From Streptomyces sp. PH10-H1 (GTDB lineage Bacteria; Actinomycetota; Actinomycetes; Streptomycetales; Streptomycetaceae), in the NCBI RefSeq assembly GCF_030063355.1, contig NZ_JASISZ010000039.1, positions 1 through 64,000 of the forward strand: a DNA stretch of 64,000 nt, given 5' to 3'. The notes under the pieces were generated by a model. That model ran no database searches. It saw nothing but the letters and a program-made list of their open reading frames with translations, and had not been told where the DNA came from. The position numbers and the translations under genes were made by a program. Shown here in pieces: positions 16,528 through 25,916 of the stretch. Each line of letters begins with the position of its first letter. Position 1 is the stretch's first letter.

Positions 16528-18165
16528 TCAGGCCTCCGAGACCCGCCCGTCGGCGACCTCGATCCGACGGGTGGTGCTCACAGCGTCCAGCATCCGCCGG
16601 TCGTGCGTGACCAGCAGCAGCGTGCCCTTGTACGAGGCGAGCGCGGACTCCAGCTGCTCGATCGCGGGCAGGTCGAGGTGGTTGGTCGGCTCGTCGAGGA
16701 CCAGCAGATTGACCCCGCGCGCCTGCAGCAGGGCGAGGGCGGCCCGGGTCCGCTCCCCCGGTGACAGCGTCGCCGCCGGGCGCAGCACATGAGCGGCCTT
16801 GAGGCCGAACTTGGCGAGCAGCGTCCGCACGTCGGCGGGCTCCAGGTCGGGTACGGACGCCGCGAACGCGTCCATCAGCGGTTCCTCGCCGAAGAAGAGC
16901 CCGCGGGCCTGGTCCACCTCGCCCACGACGACCCCCGGGCCGAGCGCGGCGTTGCCCGCGTCCAGCGGGAGGCGGCCCAGCAGCGCGGCGAGCAGCGTGG
17001 ATTTGCCGGAGCCGTTGGCGCCGGTGATCGCGACCCGGTCCGCCCAGTCGATCTGCAGCTCCACCGGGCCGAACGCGAAGTCCCCGCGCCGGACCTCGGC
17101 GCCGCGCAGCGTCGCCACCACGGCCCCGGAGCGGGGTGCCGCGGCGATCTCCATCTTGAGCTCCCACTCCTTGCGGGGCTCTTCGACGACATCGAGGCGT
17201 TCGATCATGCGCTGGGTCTGGCGGGCCTTGGCGGCCTGCTTCTCACTCGACTCGCTGCGGAGCTTGCGGCCGATCTTGTCGTTGTCGGTCGCCTTGCGGC
17301 GGGCGTTCTTGGTGCCCTGGTCCATCCAGTTGCGCTGCATCTGGGCGCGGTCCTGGAGGGAGGACTTCTTGTCGGCGAACTCGTCGTACTCCTCACGGGC
17401 GTGCCGGCGGGCGACCTCCCGCTCCTCCAGGTACGCCTCGTAGCCGCCGCCGTAGATGTTCACCTGCTGCTGGGCTAGGTCGAGCTCGACGACCTTGGTG
17501 ACGGTGCGGGTGAGGAACTCGCGGTCGTGGCTGACGACGACGGTGCCCGCGCGCAGTCCCTTGACGAACTTCTCCAGCCGGTCGAGACCGTCGAGGTCCA
17601 GATCGTTGGTGGGTTCGTCGAGCAGGAAGACGTCGTAGCGGCTGAGCAGCAGCGAGGCGAGGCCGGCGCGGGCGGCCTGGCCGCCGGAGAGCGAGGTCAT
17701 CGGCTGGTCGAGGCCGATGGACAGGCCCAGGGAGGCCGCGACCTCCGCGGAGCGCTCCTCCAGGTCGGCGCCGCCGAGGTCGAGCCAGCGTTCCAGGCCG
17801 GTGGAGTACGCGTCGTCGGCGCCGGGAGTCTCGTCGACCAGCGCCTGGGTGGCGGCGTCGAGCGCGCTCTGGGCGGCCGCGACGCCGGTACGGCGGGCGA
17901 GGAAGTCCCGTACGGTCTCTCCGGGGCGCCGCTCGGGCTCCTGCGGCAGGTGGCCGACGGCGGCGCTGGGCGGGCTGAGCCGCAGTACGCCCTGCTCGGG
18001 GGTGTCGAGCCCGGCGAGCAGCCGCAGCAATGTCGACTTGCCGGCGCCGTTGGCGCCGACGAGGCCGATGACATCGCCGGGGGCGACGACGAGTTCGAGG
18101 CCGGAGAACAGGACGCGGTCCCCGTGTCCTGCGGCAAGATCCTTGGCAACAAGAGTGGCACTCAT
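16528..18165 (-). CDS. ABC-F ATPase (translation factor/resistance type)
   Basis: 545 residues, full length. Two nucleotide-binding domains are present: Walker A GANGAGKST (37-45) and GANGSGKST, signatures LSGGQ and LSPGE, and two LLDEPTN/LVLDEPTN Walker B blocks. A charged linker (about residues 240-330, RRHAREEYDEFADKKS...) is the P-site tRNA interaction motif region. No membrane domains. ABC-F proteins act on ribosomes, either rescuing stalled elongation or removing bound antibiotics; which one applies here is unknown. It is divergent from DDAH with only 17 bp between start codons. Unlike the ABC-F gene at 29.2 kb, this copy is intact. Confidence 0.93.
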   Translation of the reverse strand: MSATLVAKDLAAGHGDRVLFSGLELVVAPGDVIGLVGANGAGKSTLLRLLAGLDTPEQGVLRLSPPSAAVGHLPQEPERRPGETVRDFLARRTGVAAAQSALDAATQALVDETPGADDAYSTGLERWLDLGGADLEERSAEVAASLGLSIGLDQPMTSLSGGQAARAGLASLLLSRYDVFLLDEPTNDLDLDGLDRLEKFVKGLRAGTVVVSHDREFLTRTVTKVVELDLAQQQVNIYGGGYEAYLEEREVARRHAREEYDEFADKKSSLQDRAQMQRNWMDQGTKNARRKATDNDKIGRKLRSESSEKQAAKARQTQRMIERLDVVEEPRKEWELKMEIAAAPRSGAVVATLRGAEVRRGDFAFGPVELQIDWADRVAITGANGSGKSTLLAALLGRLPLDAGNAALGPGVVVGEVDQARGLFFGEEPLMDAFAASVPDLEPADVRTLLAKFGLKAAHVLRPAATLSPGERTRAALALLQARGVNLLVLDEPTNHLDLPAIEQLESALASYKGTLLLVTHDRRMLDAVSTTRRIEVADGRVSEA

Positions 18166-18182
18166 CAGGGAGCAGATCTTAT

Positions 18183-18965
18183 ATGCCGAGCAAGAAGGCG
18201 CTCGTCCGCCGTCCCAGTCCGCGGCTGGCCGAAGGCCTGGTCACCCACATCGGCCGCTCGCCGGTCGACGCCGGCCTGGCGCTGCGGCAGTGGGAGCGGT
18301 ACGTGGGCGTCCTGGCCGAGCACGGCTGGGAGACGGTCGAGGTGGCCCCCGCGGACGACTGCCCGGACGGGGTCTTCATCGAGGACGCGATGGTCGTGTT
18401 CCGGAATGTGGCACTGATCTCGCGCCCCGGCGCGCCCTCGCGGCGGCCGGAGACCGACGGCGCCGAGCAGGCCGCGGTCGCGCTCGGCTGCTCGGTGAAC
18501 CGGATTCGTGAGCCGGGCACGCTGGACGGCGGAGACGTCCTGAAGGTCGGGGACACCCTCTACGTCGGCCGGGGCGGGCGGACCAACGCGGAAGGCGTAC
18601 GGCAGCTGCGCGCGGTGTTCGAGCCGCTGGGGGCACGCGTGGTCGCCGTACCCGTGGCCAAGGTGCTGCATCTGAAGTCCGCGGTGACGGCGCTGCCGGA
18701 CGGGACGGTCATCGGTTACCCGCCACTGGTCGACGATCCGGCCGTCTTTACGCACTTCCGACCGGTCCCGGAGGAGTCTGGTTCTCATGTGGTGCTCCTC
18801 GGCGGAGACGAGCTGCTCATGGCCGCCGGCGCTCCTAGGAGCGCGGAGCTGCTGAGCGGCCTGGGATACCGGCCCGTAATGGTCGACATCAGCGAATTCG
18901 AGAAGCTCGAGGGCTGCGTCACCTGCCTGTCCGTGCGGCTCCGCGAGCTGTCCGTACAGCAATAG
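18183..18965 (+). CDS. dimethylargininase (N(G),N(G)-dimethylarginine dimethylaminohydrolase, DDAH)
   Basis: 260 residues of the amidinotransferase superfamily. GTLDGGDVL, His163 in VLHLKSAVTAL and the C-terminal EGCVTCLSVRLREL with nucleophile Cys248 match DDAH, which hydrolyses methylated arginines to citrulline and dimethylamine. Arginine deiminase-like members are longer. It is monocistronic and shares a tiny divergent promoter region with the ABC-F gene. Confidence 0.93.
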   Translation: MPSKKALVRRPSPRLAEGLVTHIGRSPVDAGLALRQWERYVGVLAEHGWETVEVAPADDCPDGVFIEDAMVVFRNVALISRPGAPSRRPETDGAEQAAVALGCSVNRIREPGTLDGGDVLKVGDTLYVGRGGRTNAEGVRQLRAVFEPLGARVVAVPVAKVLHLKSAVTALPDGTVIGYPPLVDDPAVFTHFRPVPEESGSHVVLLGGDELLMAAGAPRSAELLSGLGYRPVMVDISEFEKLEGCVTCLSVRLRELSVQQ

Positions 18966-19014
18966 CTGTTCCATACACAGACCAGGTCGCCGGTTGCCTT
19001 TTCGGCGATACTTA

Positions 19015-19047
19015 ACCTACGGTTGCGTAACTTACGTCCCCGTAGGT
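19015..19047. promoter_or_regulatory. nested palindromic operator upstream of the acyl-ACP desaturase
   Basis: Two perfect inverted repeats share the centre at 19031: outer arms acctacgg / ccgtaggt and inner palindrome cgtaacttacg. The 33-bp element ends 25 bp before the GTG start, where a repressor would block transcription. Its size and symmetry fit a TetR-type lipid-responsive regulator binding as two dimers, which is inference. No regulator gene is adjacent. Confidence 0.75.
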
Positions 19048-19072
19048 GCCTTGCCAGCCATCAGGAGCCACC

Positions 19073-20041
19073 GTGACCATTACCGAATCCCACCGTCCCG
19101 GATCGGACACATGGAGTGACGCGCGGCTGCTGTACGCCCTGGAAGAAGTGGTCGAGACCGAGCTCAACCGTCACCTCGGCGTAGCCAAGGAGTGGATGCC
19201 GCACGAGTACGTGCCGTGGAGCGACGGCCGTAACTTCGACGGGATCATGGGCGGCGACGCCTGGGCCCCCGAGCAGTCCAAGGTCACCGAAATCGGCCGG
19301 ATCGCGCTCGTCGTGAACCTGCTCACCGAGGACAACCTCCCCAGCTACCACCACGAGATCGCCTCGCTCTTCGGCCGCGACGGCGCCTGGGGCACCTGGG
19401 TGCACCGCTGGACCGCCGAAGAGGGCCGGCACGCGATCGTCATGCGTGACTACCTGCTGACCAGCCGCGCCGTGGACCCGGTGGAGCTGGAGCGCTTCCG
19501 CATGGTGCACATGGAGGAGGGCTTCGAGTCCGACAACCGGCACAGCATGCTGCACTCGGTCGCCTACGTGGCCTTCCAGGAGCTCGCCACCCGCGTCTCA
19601 CACCGCAACACCGGCCACCAGTCCGGCGACCCGGTCTGCGACCGCATGCTGGCCCGGATCGCGACCGACGAGAACCTGCACATGGTCTTCTACCGCAACC
19701 TGCTGGCCGCCGCGCTGCAGCTCGCCCCCGACCTCACGATGCAGGCCATCCGCGATGTCGTCGTGCAGTTCCGGATGCCCGGCCACGGCATGCCCGGCTT
19801 CGAGCGGATGGCGGCCCGGATGGCCATCGGCGGGATCTACAACCTGCGCATCCACCACGACGACGTACTGCAGCCAGTGCTCCGCCACCTCAAGGTCCTC
19901 GAGATCGCCGGTCTGGGCCCGGACGGGGTGCGGGCGCAGGAGGAGCTGGGCATGTTCATGGGCGGTCTCAACGACCAGGCCGTGAAGTTCGACGAGCGCA
20001 GGGCCGCCCTGGCGGCCCGCCGGGCGGCTCGCACCGCCTAG
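19073..20041 (+). CDS. acyl-ACP desaturase (soluble diiron fatty acid desaturase)
   Basis: 322 residues of the ferritin-like type 2 desaturase family. Diiron ligands are visible as Glu86 (LTEDNLPSYHHE), EEGRH (Glu117, His120), Glu170 and DENLH (Glu200, His203). The enzyme inserts a cis double bond into ACP-bound acyl chains using reduced ferredoxin and oxygen, adjusting membrane fluidity. GTG 19073 has AGGAG upstream. It is monocistronic behind the palindromic operator. Confidence 0.93.
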   Translation: MTITESHRPGSDTWSDARLLYALEEVVETELNRHLGVAKEWMPHEYVPWSDGRNFDGIMGGDAWAPEQSKVTEIGRIALVVNLLTEDNLPSYHHEIASLFGRDGAWGTWVHRWTAEEGRHAIVMRDYLLTSRAVDPVELERFRMVHMEEGFESDNRHSMLHSVAYVAFQELATRVSHRNTGHQSGDPVCDRMLARIATDENLHMVFYRNLLAAALQLAPDLTMQAIRDVVVQFRMPGHGMPGFERMAARMAIGGIYNLRIHHDDVLQPVLRHLKVLEIAGLGPDGVRAQEELGMFMGGLNDQAVKFDERRAALAARRAARTA

Positions 20042-20076
20042 GGCCTGTCCGGCCGGCTTCACCGCTTACGGCCTTC

Positions 20077-20136
20077 ACCGCTCACTGCCGCGCGCATGAT
20101 CAACTGCTGCGCGCGGCGGTGAGCGGTTTCTCTTTT
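20077..20136 (+). terminator. strong intrinsic terminator after the desaturase
   Basis: A nearly perfect 19-bp stem (accgctcactgccgcgcgc with its complement ending gcggt at 20127) followed by tttctcttttt. It is one of the few classic hairpin-plus-T-run terminators in the window. Confidence 0.9.
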
Positions 20137-20241
20137 TCCGTCCCCGGTCCGAAAATCATGCAAGCACGCTTGATTGTTCTTGGCGGCGCTGCCACCCTCT
20201 GACTCACAACGTTGCTGACCGGGTGTCAACAAGGGGTGGTC

Positions 20242-21138
20242 ATGGCCGATCCACTGTCCGTGCTGGTCGACCTGCGGGCCGAGAGCGAAGACCTCGACCG
20301 GCTGGTGGCGCCGCTCCCGGAGGACCGCTGGGCGGCGGCCACCCCAGCCGTCGGCTGGACGATCGCCCACCAGATCGCCCATCTCGCCTGGACGGACGGC
20401 GTCGCGCTGCTATCGGTCACCGATCCCGAGGAATTCGCCCGGGAGGCCGAGCGGGCCGCCGCGGCCTTCGAGACGTTCGTCGACGACGAGGCGCGCAAGG
20501 GCGCGGCACTGCCGCCGGCCGAGCTGCTGGCCCGCTGGCGCGACGGGCGCGAGGCCCTGCTCGACGCGCTGGCGTCGCAGCCACCCGGAACCCGCTTCCC
20601 CTGGTATGGGCCACCCATGAGCGCCGCCTCGATGGCCACCGGGCGGCTGATGGAGACATGGGCGCACGGCCAGGACATCGCCGACGGACTGGACGTCCGG
20701 CGGGAGCCGACCGGCCGGCTGCGCCATGTGGCACGAATCGGAGTGCGGGCCCGGGACTACGCGTACTTCGTACGGGGTCTCACGCCGCCCGACGAGGAGT
20801 TCCGCGTCGAGCTGACGGCGCCCGACGGCGAGTTGTGGACGTACGGGCCGGAGGACGCCGCCCAGCGGGTGACCGGTCCCGCGATCGACTTCTGCCTGCT
20901 GGCCACCCAGCGCAGGCACCGCGACGACCTCGCCGTACGCGCCGAGGGCGAGGACGCGGACCGCTGGCTGGAGATCGCGCAGGCCTTCGCCGGACCGACC
21001 GGGCCTGGGCGGCCGTCGCAGTCGCGGTCGCAGCGCAAGTCCCAGCCCCAACCGGAGTCCCCGACCGAGCCCCGGCAGTCCGAGCCCCGGTCCGAACCCC
21101 AGCCGGGGTCCGTGGACGGGGCGGGGGCCGGCTCATGA
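20242..21138 (+). CDS. TIGR03084 family metal-binding protein (maleylpyruvate isomerase/DinB-like)
   Basis: 298 residues. The N-terminal helical-bundle domain has DRWAAATPAVGWTIAHQIAH and later METWAHGQDIADGL, the metal-ligand pattern of mycothiol-dependent isomerase-like proteins. The last 40 residues are a Gln/Ser/Pro/Arg-rich tail of short repeats that looks disordered. It is the first gene of the acyl-CoA carboxylase operon; ATG 20242 follows AAGGGG, and its stop overlaps the carboxyltransferase start (ATGA). Its biochemical role in this pathway is unknown; a thiol-dependent step is possible. Confidence 0.88.
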   Translation: MADPLSVLVDLRAESEDLDRLVAPLPEDRWAAATPAVGWTIAHQIAHLAWTDGVALLSVTDPEEFAREAERAAAAFETFVDDEARKGAALPPAELLARWRDGREALLDALASQPPGTRFPWYGPPMSAASMATGRLMETWAHGQDIADGLDVRREPTGRLRHVARIGVRARDYAYFVRGLTPPDEEFRVELTAPDGELWTYGPEDAAQRVTGPAIDFCLLATQRRHRDDLAVRAEGEDADRWLEIAQAFAGPTGPGRPSQSRSQRKSQPQPESPTEPRQSEPRSEPQPGSVDGAGAGS

Positions 21139-22724
21139 CCCTCCTGGACACGGCGGACGAGGAGTACACGGCCAACCGCGCGACCATGCTCTCCCGGCTC
21201 GCGGAGGTCGAGGCCGCGCACGCCACCGCGATCGGCGGCGGCGGCCCGAAGTACGTGGAGCGGCACCGCGGACGCGGCAAACTGCTCGCCCGCGAACGCA
21301 TCGAGCTGCTGCTCGACCCGGACACCCCGTTCCTCGAACTGTCGCCGCTCGCCGCCTGGGGCAGCGACTACCCGGTGGGGGCCTCGCTGGTCACCGGCAT
21401 CGGCGTCGTCGAGGGCACGGAGTGCCTGGTCACAGCCAGCGACCCGACCGTGCGCGGCGGCGCCAGCAACCCGTGGACGCTGAAGAAGGCGCTGCGCGCC
21501 AACGAGATCGCCTTCGCCAACCGGCTGCCGGTGATCAGCCTCGTCGAGTCCGGCGGCGCGGATCTCCCCAGCCAGAAGGAGATCTTCATACCCGGCGGCG
21601 CGCTGTTCCGGGACTTGACGCGGCTGTCGGCCGCCGGAATCCCCACCATCGCCGTCGTCTTCGGCAACTCGACGGCGGGCGGCGCGTACATCCCGGGCAT
21701 GTCCGACCACGTGATCATGGTCAAGGAGCGGTCGAAGGTCTTCCTGGGCGGACCGCCGCTGGTCAAGATGGCGACCGGCGAGGAGAGCGACGACGAGTCG
21801 CTGGGCGGCGCCGACATGCACGCGCGGGTCTCCGGCCTCGCCGACTACTACGCGCTCGACGAGCCCGACGCGCTGCGCACCGCCCGCCGGGTCGTGTCCC
21901 GGCTCAACTGGCGCAAGGGCGGCCGGGCCCCGAGCGCTTCCATCGAGCCGCCGCTGTACGACGAGGAGGAACTGCTCGGCATCGTCCCCGGCGATCTGCG
22001 GACGCCCTTCGATCCGCGCGAGGTGATCGCCCGCGTCGTCGACGGCTCGCGGTTCGACGAGTTCAAGCCGCTGTACGGCCCGAGCCTGGCCACCGGCTGG
22101 GCCGAGGTGCACGGCTATCCCGTCGGGATCCTCGCCAACGCGCAGGGCGTGCTGTTCAGCGCCGAATCGCAGAAGGCCGCGCAGTTCATCCAGCTCGCCA
22201 ACCAGCGCGACATTCCGCTGCTCTTCCTCCACAACACCACTGGATACATGGTCGGCAAGGAGTACGAGCAGGCCGGCATCATCAAGCACGGCGCCATGAT
22301 GATCAACGCGGTCGCCAACTCCCGGGTACCGCACCTGTCGGTCCTGATGGGCGCGAGCTACGGCGCAGGCCACTACGGCATGTGCGGCCGGGCCTTCGAC
22401 CCGCGCTTCCTCTTCGCCTGGCCGAGCGCCAAGTCCGCCGTGATGGGACCCGCCCAGCTGGCCGGGGTGCTCTCGATCGTCGCCCGCCAGTCGGCGGCGG
22501 CGAAGGGACTGCCGTACGACGACGAGGCGGACGCGGCGCTGCGCGCGATGGTCGAGCAGCAGATCGAGTCCGAGTCGCTCCCGATGTTCCTGTCGGGACG
22601 GCTCTACGACGACGGCGTCATCGACCCGCGCGACACGCGGACCGTACTCGGCCTGTGCCTGTCAGCCGTGCACGGCGCCCCTGTTGAGGGTGCGCGTGGC
22701 GGCTTCGGCGTCTTCCGGATGTGA
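21135..22724 (+). CDS. acyl-CoA carboxylase carboxyltransferase (beta) subunit, AccD2-like
   Basis: 529 residues, the usual length. Two crotonase-like halves: GKLLARERIELLLDP, VESGGADLPSQKEIF, NSTAGGAYIPGMSDH, and in the second half GVLFSAESQKAAQFIQL and MGASYGAGHYGMCGRAFDPRFLFAWP. It transfers CO2 from carboxybiotin to an acyl-CoA. The VESGGADLP segment resembles methylcrotonyl- and geranyl-CoA carboxylases more than acetyl/propionyl-CoA enzymes, so a branched unsaturated substrate is likely but unproven. It works with the biotin carboxylase encoded next. Confidence 0.93.
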   Translation: MTLLDTADEEYTANRATMLSRLAEVEAAHATAIGGGGPKYVERHRGRGKLLARERIELLLDPDTPFLELSPLAAWGSDYPVGASLVTGIGVVEGTECLVTASDPTVRGGASNPWTLKKALRANEIAFANRLPVISLVESGGADLPSQKEIFIPGGALFRDLTRLSAAGIPTIAVVFGNSTAGGAYIPGMSDHVIMVKERSKVFLGGPPLVKMATGEESDDESLGGADMHARVSGLADYYALDEPDALRTARRVVSRLNWRKGGRAPSASIEPPLYDEEELLGIVPGDLRTPFDPREVIARVVDGSRFDEFKPLYGPSLATGWAEVHGYPVGILANAQGVLFSAESQKAAQFIQLANQRDIPLLFLHNTTGYMVGKEYEQAGIIKHGAMMINAVANSRVPHLSVLMGASYGAGHYGMCGRAFDPRFLFAWPSAKSAVMGPAQLAGVLSIVARQSAAAKGLPYDDEADAALRAMVEQQIESESLPMFLSGRLYDDGVIDPRDTRTVLGLCLSAVHGAPVEGARGGFGVFRM

Positions 22725-22732
22725 GGGCATTG

Positions 22733-24652
22733 ATGATCGAGTCCGTTCTGGTGGCCAACCGCGGCGAAATCGCCCGGCGGGTCTTCCGCACCTGCCGTGA
22801 GCTGGGGATCACCACGGTCGCGGTGTATTCCGACGCGGACGCCGGAGCCCCGCATGTGCGCGAGGCCGACGCCGCCGTACGCCTGCCGGGGAACGCGCCC
22901 GCCGAGACGTATCTGCGGGGCGACCTGATCGTCGCGGCCGCCCTGGCGGCGGGCGCCGACGCGATCCACCCCGGATACGGCTTCCTCTCGGAGAACGCCG
23001 GCTTCGCCCGGTCCGTGCTCGACGCGGGAATGACCTGGATCGGCCCGGCACCCGGCGCGATCGAGGCCATGGGGTCGAAGACCCGCGCCAAGCGCATCAT
23101 GGCGGACGCCGGAGTGCCCCTGCTGGGCGCCGTGGAACCCGGCGCCGTCACCGAAGACCTGCTCCCCCTGCTGGTGAAGGCGGCCGCCGGAGGCGGCGGT
23201 CGCGGGATGCGGATCGTACGCGAACTCGGGCTGCTGGAGGAGGAGCTGGCGGCGGCGGCCGCCGAAGCCGCCTCCGCCTTCGGCGACGGGGAAGTCTTCC
23301 TGGAGCCCTATGTGGAGGACGGCCGGCACATCGAGGTGCAGGTCCTCGCCGACGCACACGGCACCGTATGGACGCTCGGCGAGCGCGACTGCTCGGTGCA
23401 GCGGCGGCATCAGAAGGTGATCGAGGAGACCCCGGCGCCCGGCATCGGCGACGAGCTGCGCCGTACGCTCTGCGATGCCGCCACGGCCGCGGTCCGCGCG
23501 ATCGGCTACACCGGGGCGGGAACCGTCGAGTTCATGATCTCGCCCGACGGCCGTCCGTTCTTCCTGGAGATGAACACCCGCCTCCAGGTCGAACACCCGG
23601 TCACCGAATGTGTGACTGGACTTGATCTCGTACGGCTCCAGATACGCGTCGCCGAGGGAGCCGCGCTGCCGGACGGGCCGCCCCCGCCGCACGGACACGC
23701 GATCGAGGCCCGGCTGTACGCCGAGGACCCGGCGCGTGGATATCAGCCGCAGACCGGCGTCCTGCACCGTCTCGCGCTGCCGGAACTGCCGGGTCTGCGG
23801 CTCGACTCCGGGATCGCGGACGGTGACACGGTCGGCGTGCACTACGACCCGATGCTCGCCAAGGTCATCGCCTGGGCGGAGACCCGCGACGAGGCCGTGC
23901 GGCTGCTCGCGCACGCCCTGGAACGCGCCCGCGTCCACGGCCCGGTCACCAACCGGGAACTGCTGGTCCGCGTGCTGCGGCACCCGGACTTCGTGTCAGG
24001 CCGGCTCTCCACCGCCTTCCTGGACCGCCATCTCGCCGCACTGACCTCGCCCGCCGGGGACACCGGGCCCGTACGGCTGGCGGCGCTCGCCGCCGCCCTG
24101 TCCGACGCCGCGGACCGCTCCGCCTTCGGCGGCTGGCGGAACGTCCCCTCCCAGCCGCAGTCCAAGAGCTACGCCGCCGTGCCCTCCGGTGACGCCTTCG
24201 AGGTCCGTTACCGCCTCACGCGCTCGGGGCTCGACGCACCGGACCATCCGGGCGTACGGCTGCTGCACGCCGCCCGCGGGCAGGTCGCCCTGGAGGCGGA
24301 CGGCGTGCGCCGCTCGTTCGACGTGGCGGTCTACGGGGACCGGGTCCACGTCGACTCCGCGCTCGGCGCCTTCGCGTTCACCGCCCTGCCCCGCTTCCCC
24401 GAGCCGGTCGCCGGCACCGAACCGGGCTCACTGCTCGCCCCCATGCCCGGAACCGTCATCCGGATAGGTGAATTCGCCGTCGGCGACCACGTCGAAGCGG
24501 GGCAGTCCCTGCTGTGGCTCGAGGCGATGAAGATGGAGCACCGGATCACTTCTCCCGTCTCAGGAACGCTCACCGCACTGAACGCCGAGGTCGGCCTGCA
24601 GGTCGACGTCGGCGCCGTACTCGCCGTCGTCAAGGAGGAAGCACGCCCATGA
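22733..24652 (+). CDS. acyl-CoA carboxylase biotin carboxylase/BCCP (alpha) subunit, AccA2-like
   Basis: 639 residues. An N-terminal biotin carboxylase with ATP-grasp domain (VLVANRGEIARRVFRTCRELG, GYGFLSENAGFA, KAAAGGGGRGMR, EMNTRLQVEHPVTE), a middle linker domain, and a C-terminal biotinyl domain with the biotin-accepting Lys600 in EAMKMEH. It carboxylates biotin using ATP and bicarbonate. ATG 22733 follows GAGGG; GTG 22721, overlapping the upstream stop, is an alternative start. Its stop overlaps the acyl-CoA dehydrogenase start as ATGA. Confidence 0.94.
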   Translation: MIESVLVANRGEIARRVFRTCRELGITTVAVYSDADAGAPHVREADAAVRLPGNAPAETYLRGDLIVAAALAAGADAIHPGYGFLSENAGFARSVLDAGMTWIGPAPGAIEAMGSKTRAKRIMADAGVPLLGAVEPGAVTEDLLPLLVKAAAGGGGRGMRIVRELGLLEEELAAAAAEAASAFGDGEVFLEPYVEDGRHIEVQVLADAHGTVWTLGERDCSVQRRHQKVIEETPAPGIGDELRRTLCDAATAAVRAIGYTGAGTVEFMISPDGRPFFLEMNTRLQVEHPVTECVTGLDLVRLQIRVAEGAALPDGPPPPHGHAIEARLYAEDPARGYQPQTGVLHRLALPELPGLRLDSGIADGDTVGVHYDPMLAKVIAWAETRDEAVRLLAHALERARVHGPVTNRELLVRVLRHPDFVSGRLSTAFLDRHLAALTSPAGDTGPVRLAALAAALSDAADRSAFGGWRNVPSQPQSKSYAAVPSGDAFEVRYRLTRSGLDAPDHPGVRLLHAARGQVALEADGVRRSFDVAVYGDRVHVDSALGAFAFTALPRFPEPVAGTEPGSLLAPMPGTVIRIGEFAVGDHVEAGQSLLWLEAMKMEHRITSPVSGTLTALNAEVGLQVDVGAVLAVVKEEARP

Positions 24653-25833
24653 CCACCAGCCAAGGCACCTTCGACAGCGCACTCCTGGAAAGCGATGAGC
24701 GGCGCGCCCTGCGCTCCGCCGTCGGTGATCTCGGCCGCCGCTACGGGCGGGACTACTTCACCGCGGCCGTCCGCGCGGGCAAGCAGACCGACGAACTGTG
24801 GCGGGAGGCCGGCGCCCTCGGCTACCTCGGTGTGAACCTCCCGGAGGAGTACGGCGGCGGAGGCGGCGGCATGGCCGAACTCTCCATAGTCCTGGAGGAG
24901 TTGGGCGCCGCCGGCTGCCCGCTGCTGCTGCTCATCGTCTCCCCCGCCATCTGCGGCACCGTCATCGCCCGCTTCGGCACCGAGGAGCAGAAGCGCCGCT
25001 GGCTGCCGGGCCTGGCCGACGGGTCGCTCCGGATGGCCTTCGGCATCACCGAGCCCGAGGCCGGCTCCAACTCCCACCGCATCACCACCACCGCCCGCCG
25101 CGACGGGGAGGACTGGCTGCTGACCGGCCGCAAGGTCTTCATCTCCGGGGTGGACATCGCCGATGCCACGCTCATCGTCGGCCGCACCGAGGACGCGCGC
25201 ACCGGCAAGCTCAAGCCGTGCCTGTTCATCGTCGACCGGGAGACACCCGGGTTCGAGTTCCGGCAGATTGAGATGGAACTGGGCGCGCCCGAGAAGCAGT
25301 TCCAGCTCTTCCTCGACAATGTGCGGCTCCCGGCCGACTCCCTCGTCGGCGACGAGGACGCCGGACTGCTGCAGCTGTTCGCCGGCCTCAACCCCGAACG
25401 GATCATGACGGCCGCCTTCTCCCTGGGCATGGGCCGCTTCGCCCTGGACAAGGCCGTCGAGTACGCCAAGTCCCGCCAGGTCTGGCAGTCCCCGATCGGC
25501 GCTCACCAGGCCATAGCCCACCCGCTCGCCGTCGCCCACATCGAGCTGGAGCTCGCCCGGCTGATGATGCAGAAGGCCGCGTACCTCTACGACGCGGGCG
25601 ATGACATGGGAGCCGGCGAGGCCGCCAACATGGCCAAGTACGCCGCCGCCGAAGCGGGGGCGAAGGCGGTCGACCAAGCCGTGCACACCCTCGGCGGCAA
25701 CGGCCTGACCACCGAGTACGGCCTGGCCGCCCTGCTCACCGCATCCCGCGTCGGCCGGATCGCCCCCGTCAGCCGCGAGATGATCCTCAACTTCGTCTCC
25801 CACCACACCCTGGGCCTGCCCAAGTCGTACTGA
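24649..25833 (+). CDS. acyl-CoA dehydrogenase
   Basis: 394-residue FAD flavoenzyme. The start has AAGGAGG in the end of the carboxylase gene. Typical blocks: GYLGVNLPEEYGGGGGG, FGITEPEAGSNSHRITTTA, LTGRKVFISGVDIADATLIVG, and near the end AVHTLGGNGLTTEYGL and ISRV-like SRVGRIAPVSREMILNFV. It introduces an alpha-beta double bond into an acyl-CoA, supplying substrate for the carboxylase and hydratase. It matches FadE12-like enzymes by operon position; chain preference is unknown. Confidence 0.93.
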   Translation: MTTSQGTFDSALLESDERRALRSAVGDLGRRYGRDYFTAAVRAGKQTDELWREAGALGYLGVNLPEEYGGGGGGMAELSIVLEELGAAGCPLLLLIVSPAICGTVIARFGTEEQKRRWLPGLADGSLRMAFGITEPEAGSNSHRITTTARRDGEDWLLTGRKVFISGVDIADATLIVGRTEDARTGKLKPCLFIVDRETPGFEFRQIEMELGAPEKQFQLFLDNVRLPADSLVGDEDAGLLQLFAGLNPERIMTAAFSLGMGRFALDKAVEYAKSRQVWQSPIGAHQAIAHPLAVAHIELELARLMMQKAAYLYDAGDDMGAGEAANMAKYAAAEAGAKAVDQAVHTLGGNGLTTEYGLAALLTASRVGRIAPVSREMILNFVSHHTLGLPKSY

Positions 25834-25860
25834 GCCGCACAGAACCGTACTGATCCCACT

Positions 25861-25904
25861 GATCCGTACGCGATCCGTACGTGATCCGTACGTGATCCGT
25901 ACCT
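25861..25904. repeat. four tandem gatccgtacg(t/c) units
   Basis: Four 10-11-bp copies of gatccgtacgt in a row, with two degenerate copies just before, fill the 83-bp gap between the dehydrogenase and hydratase genes and end next to the TAGGAG ribosome binding site. Each unit contains the self-complementary core gtac. It may bind a regulator or simply be a slipped repeat. Confidence 0.85.
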
Positions 25905-25916
25905 AGGAGTCCGAAC

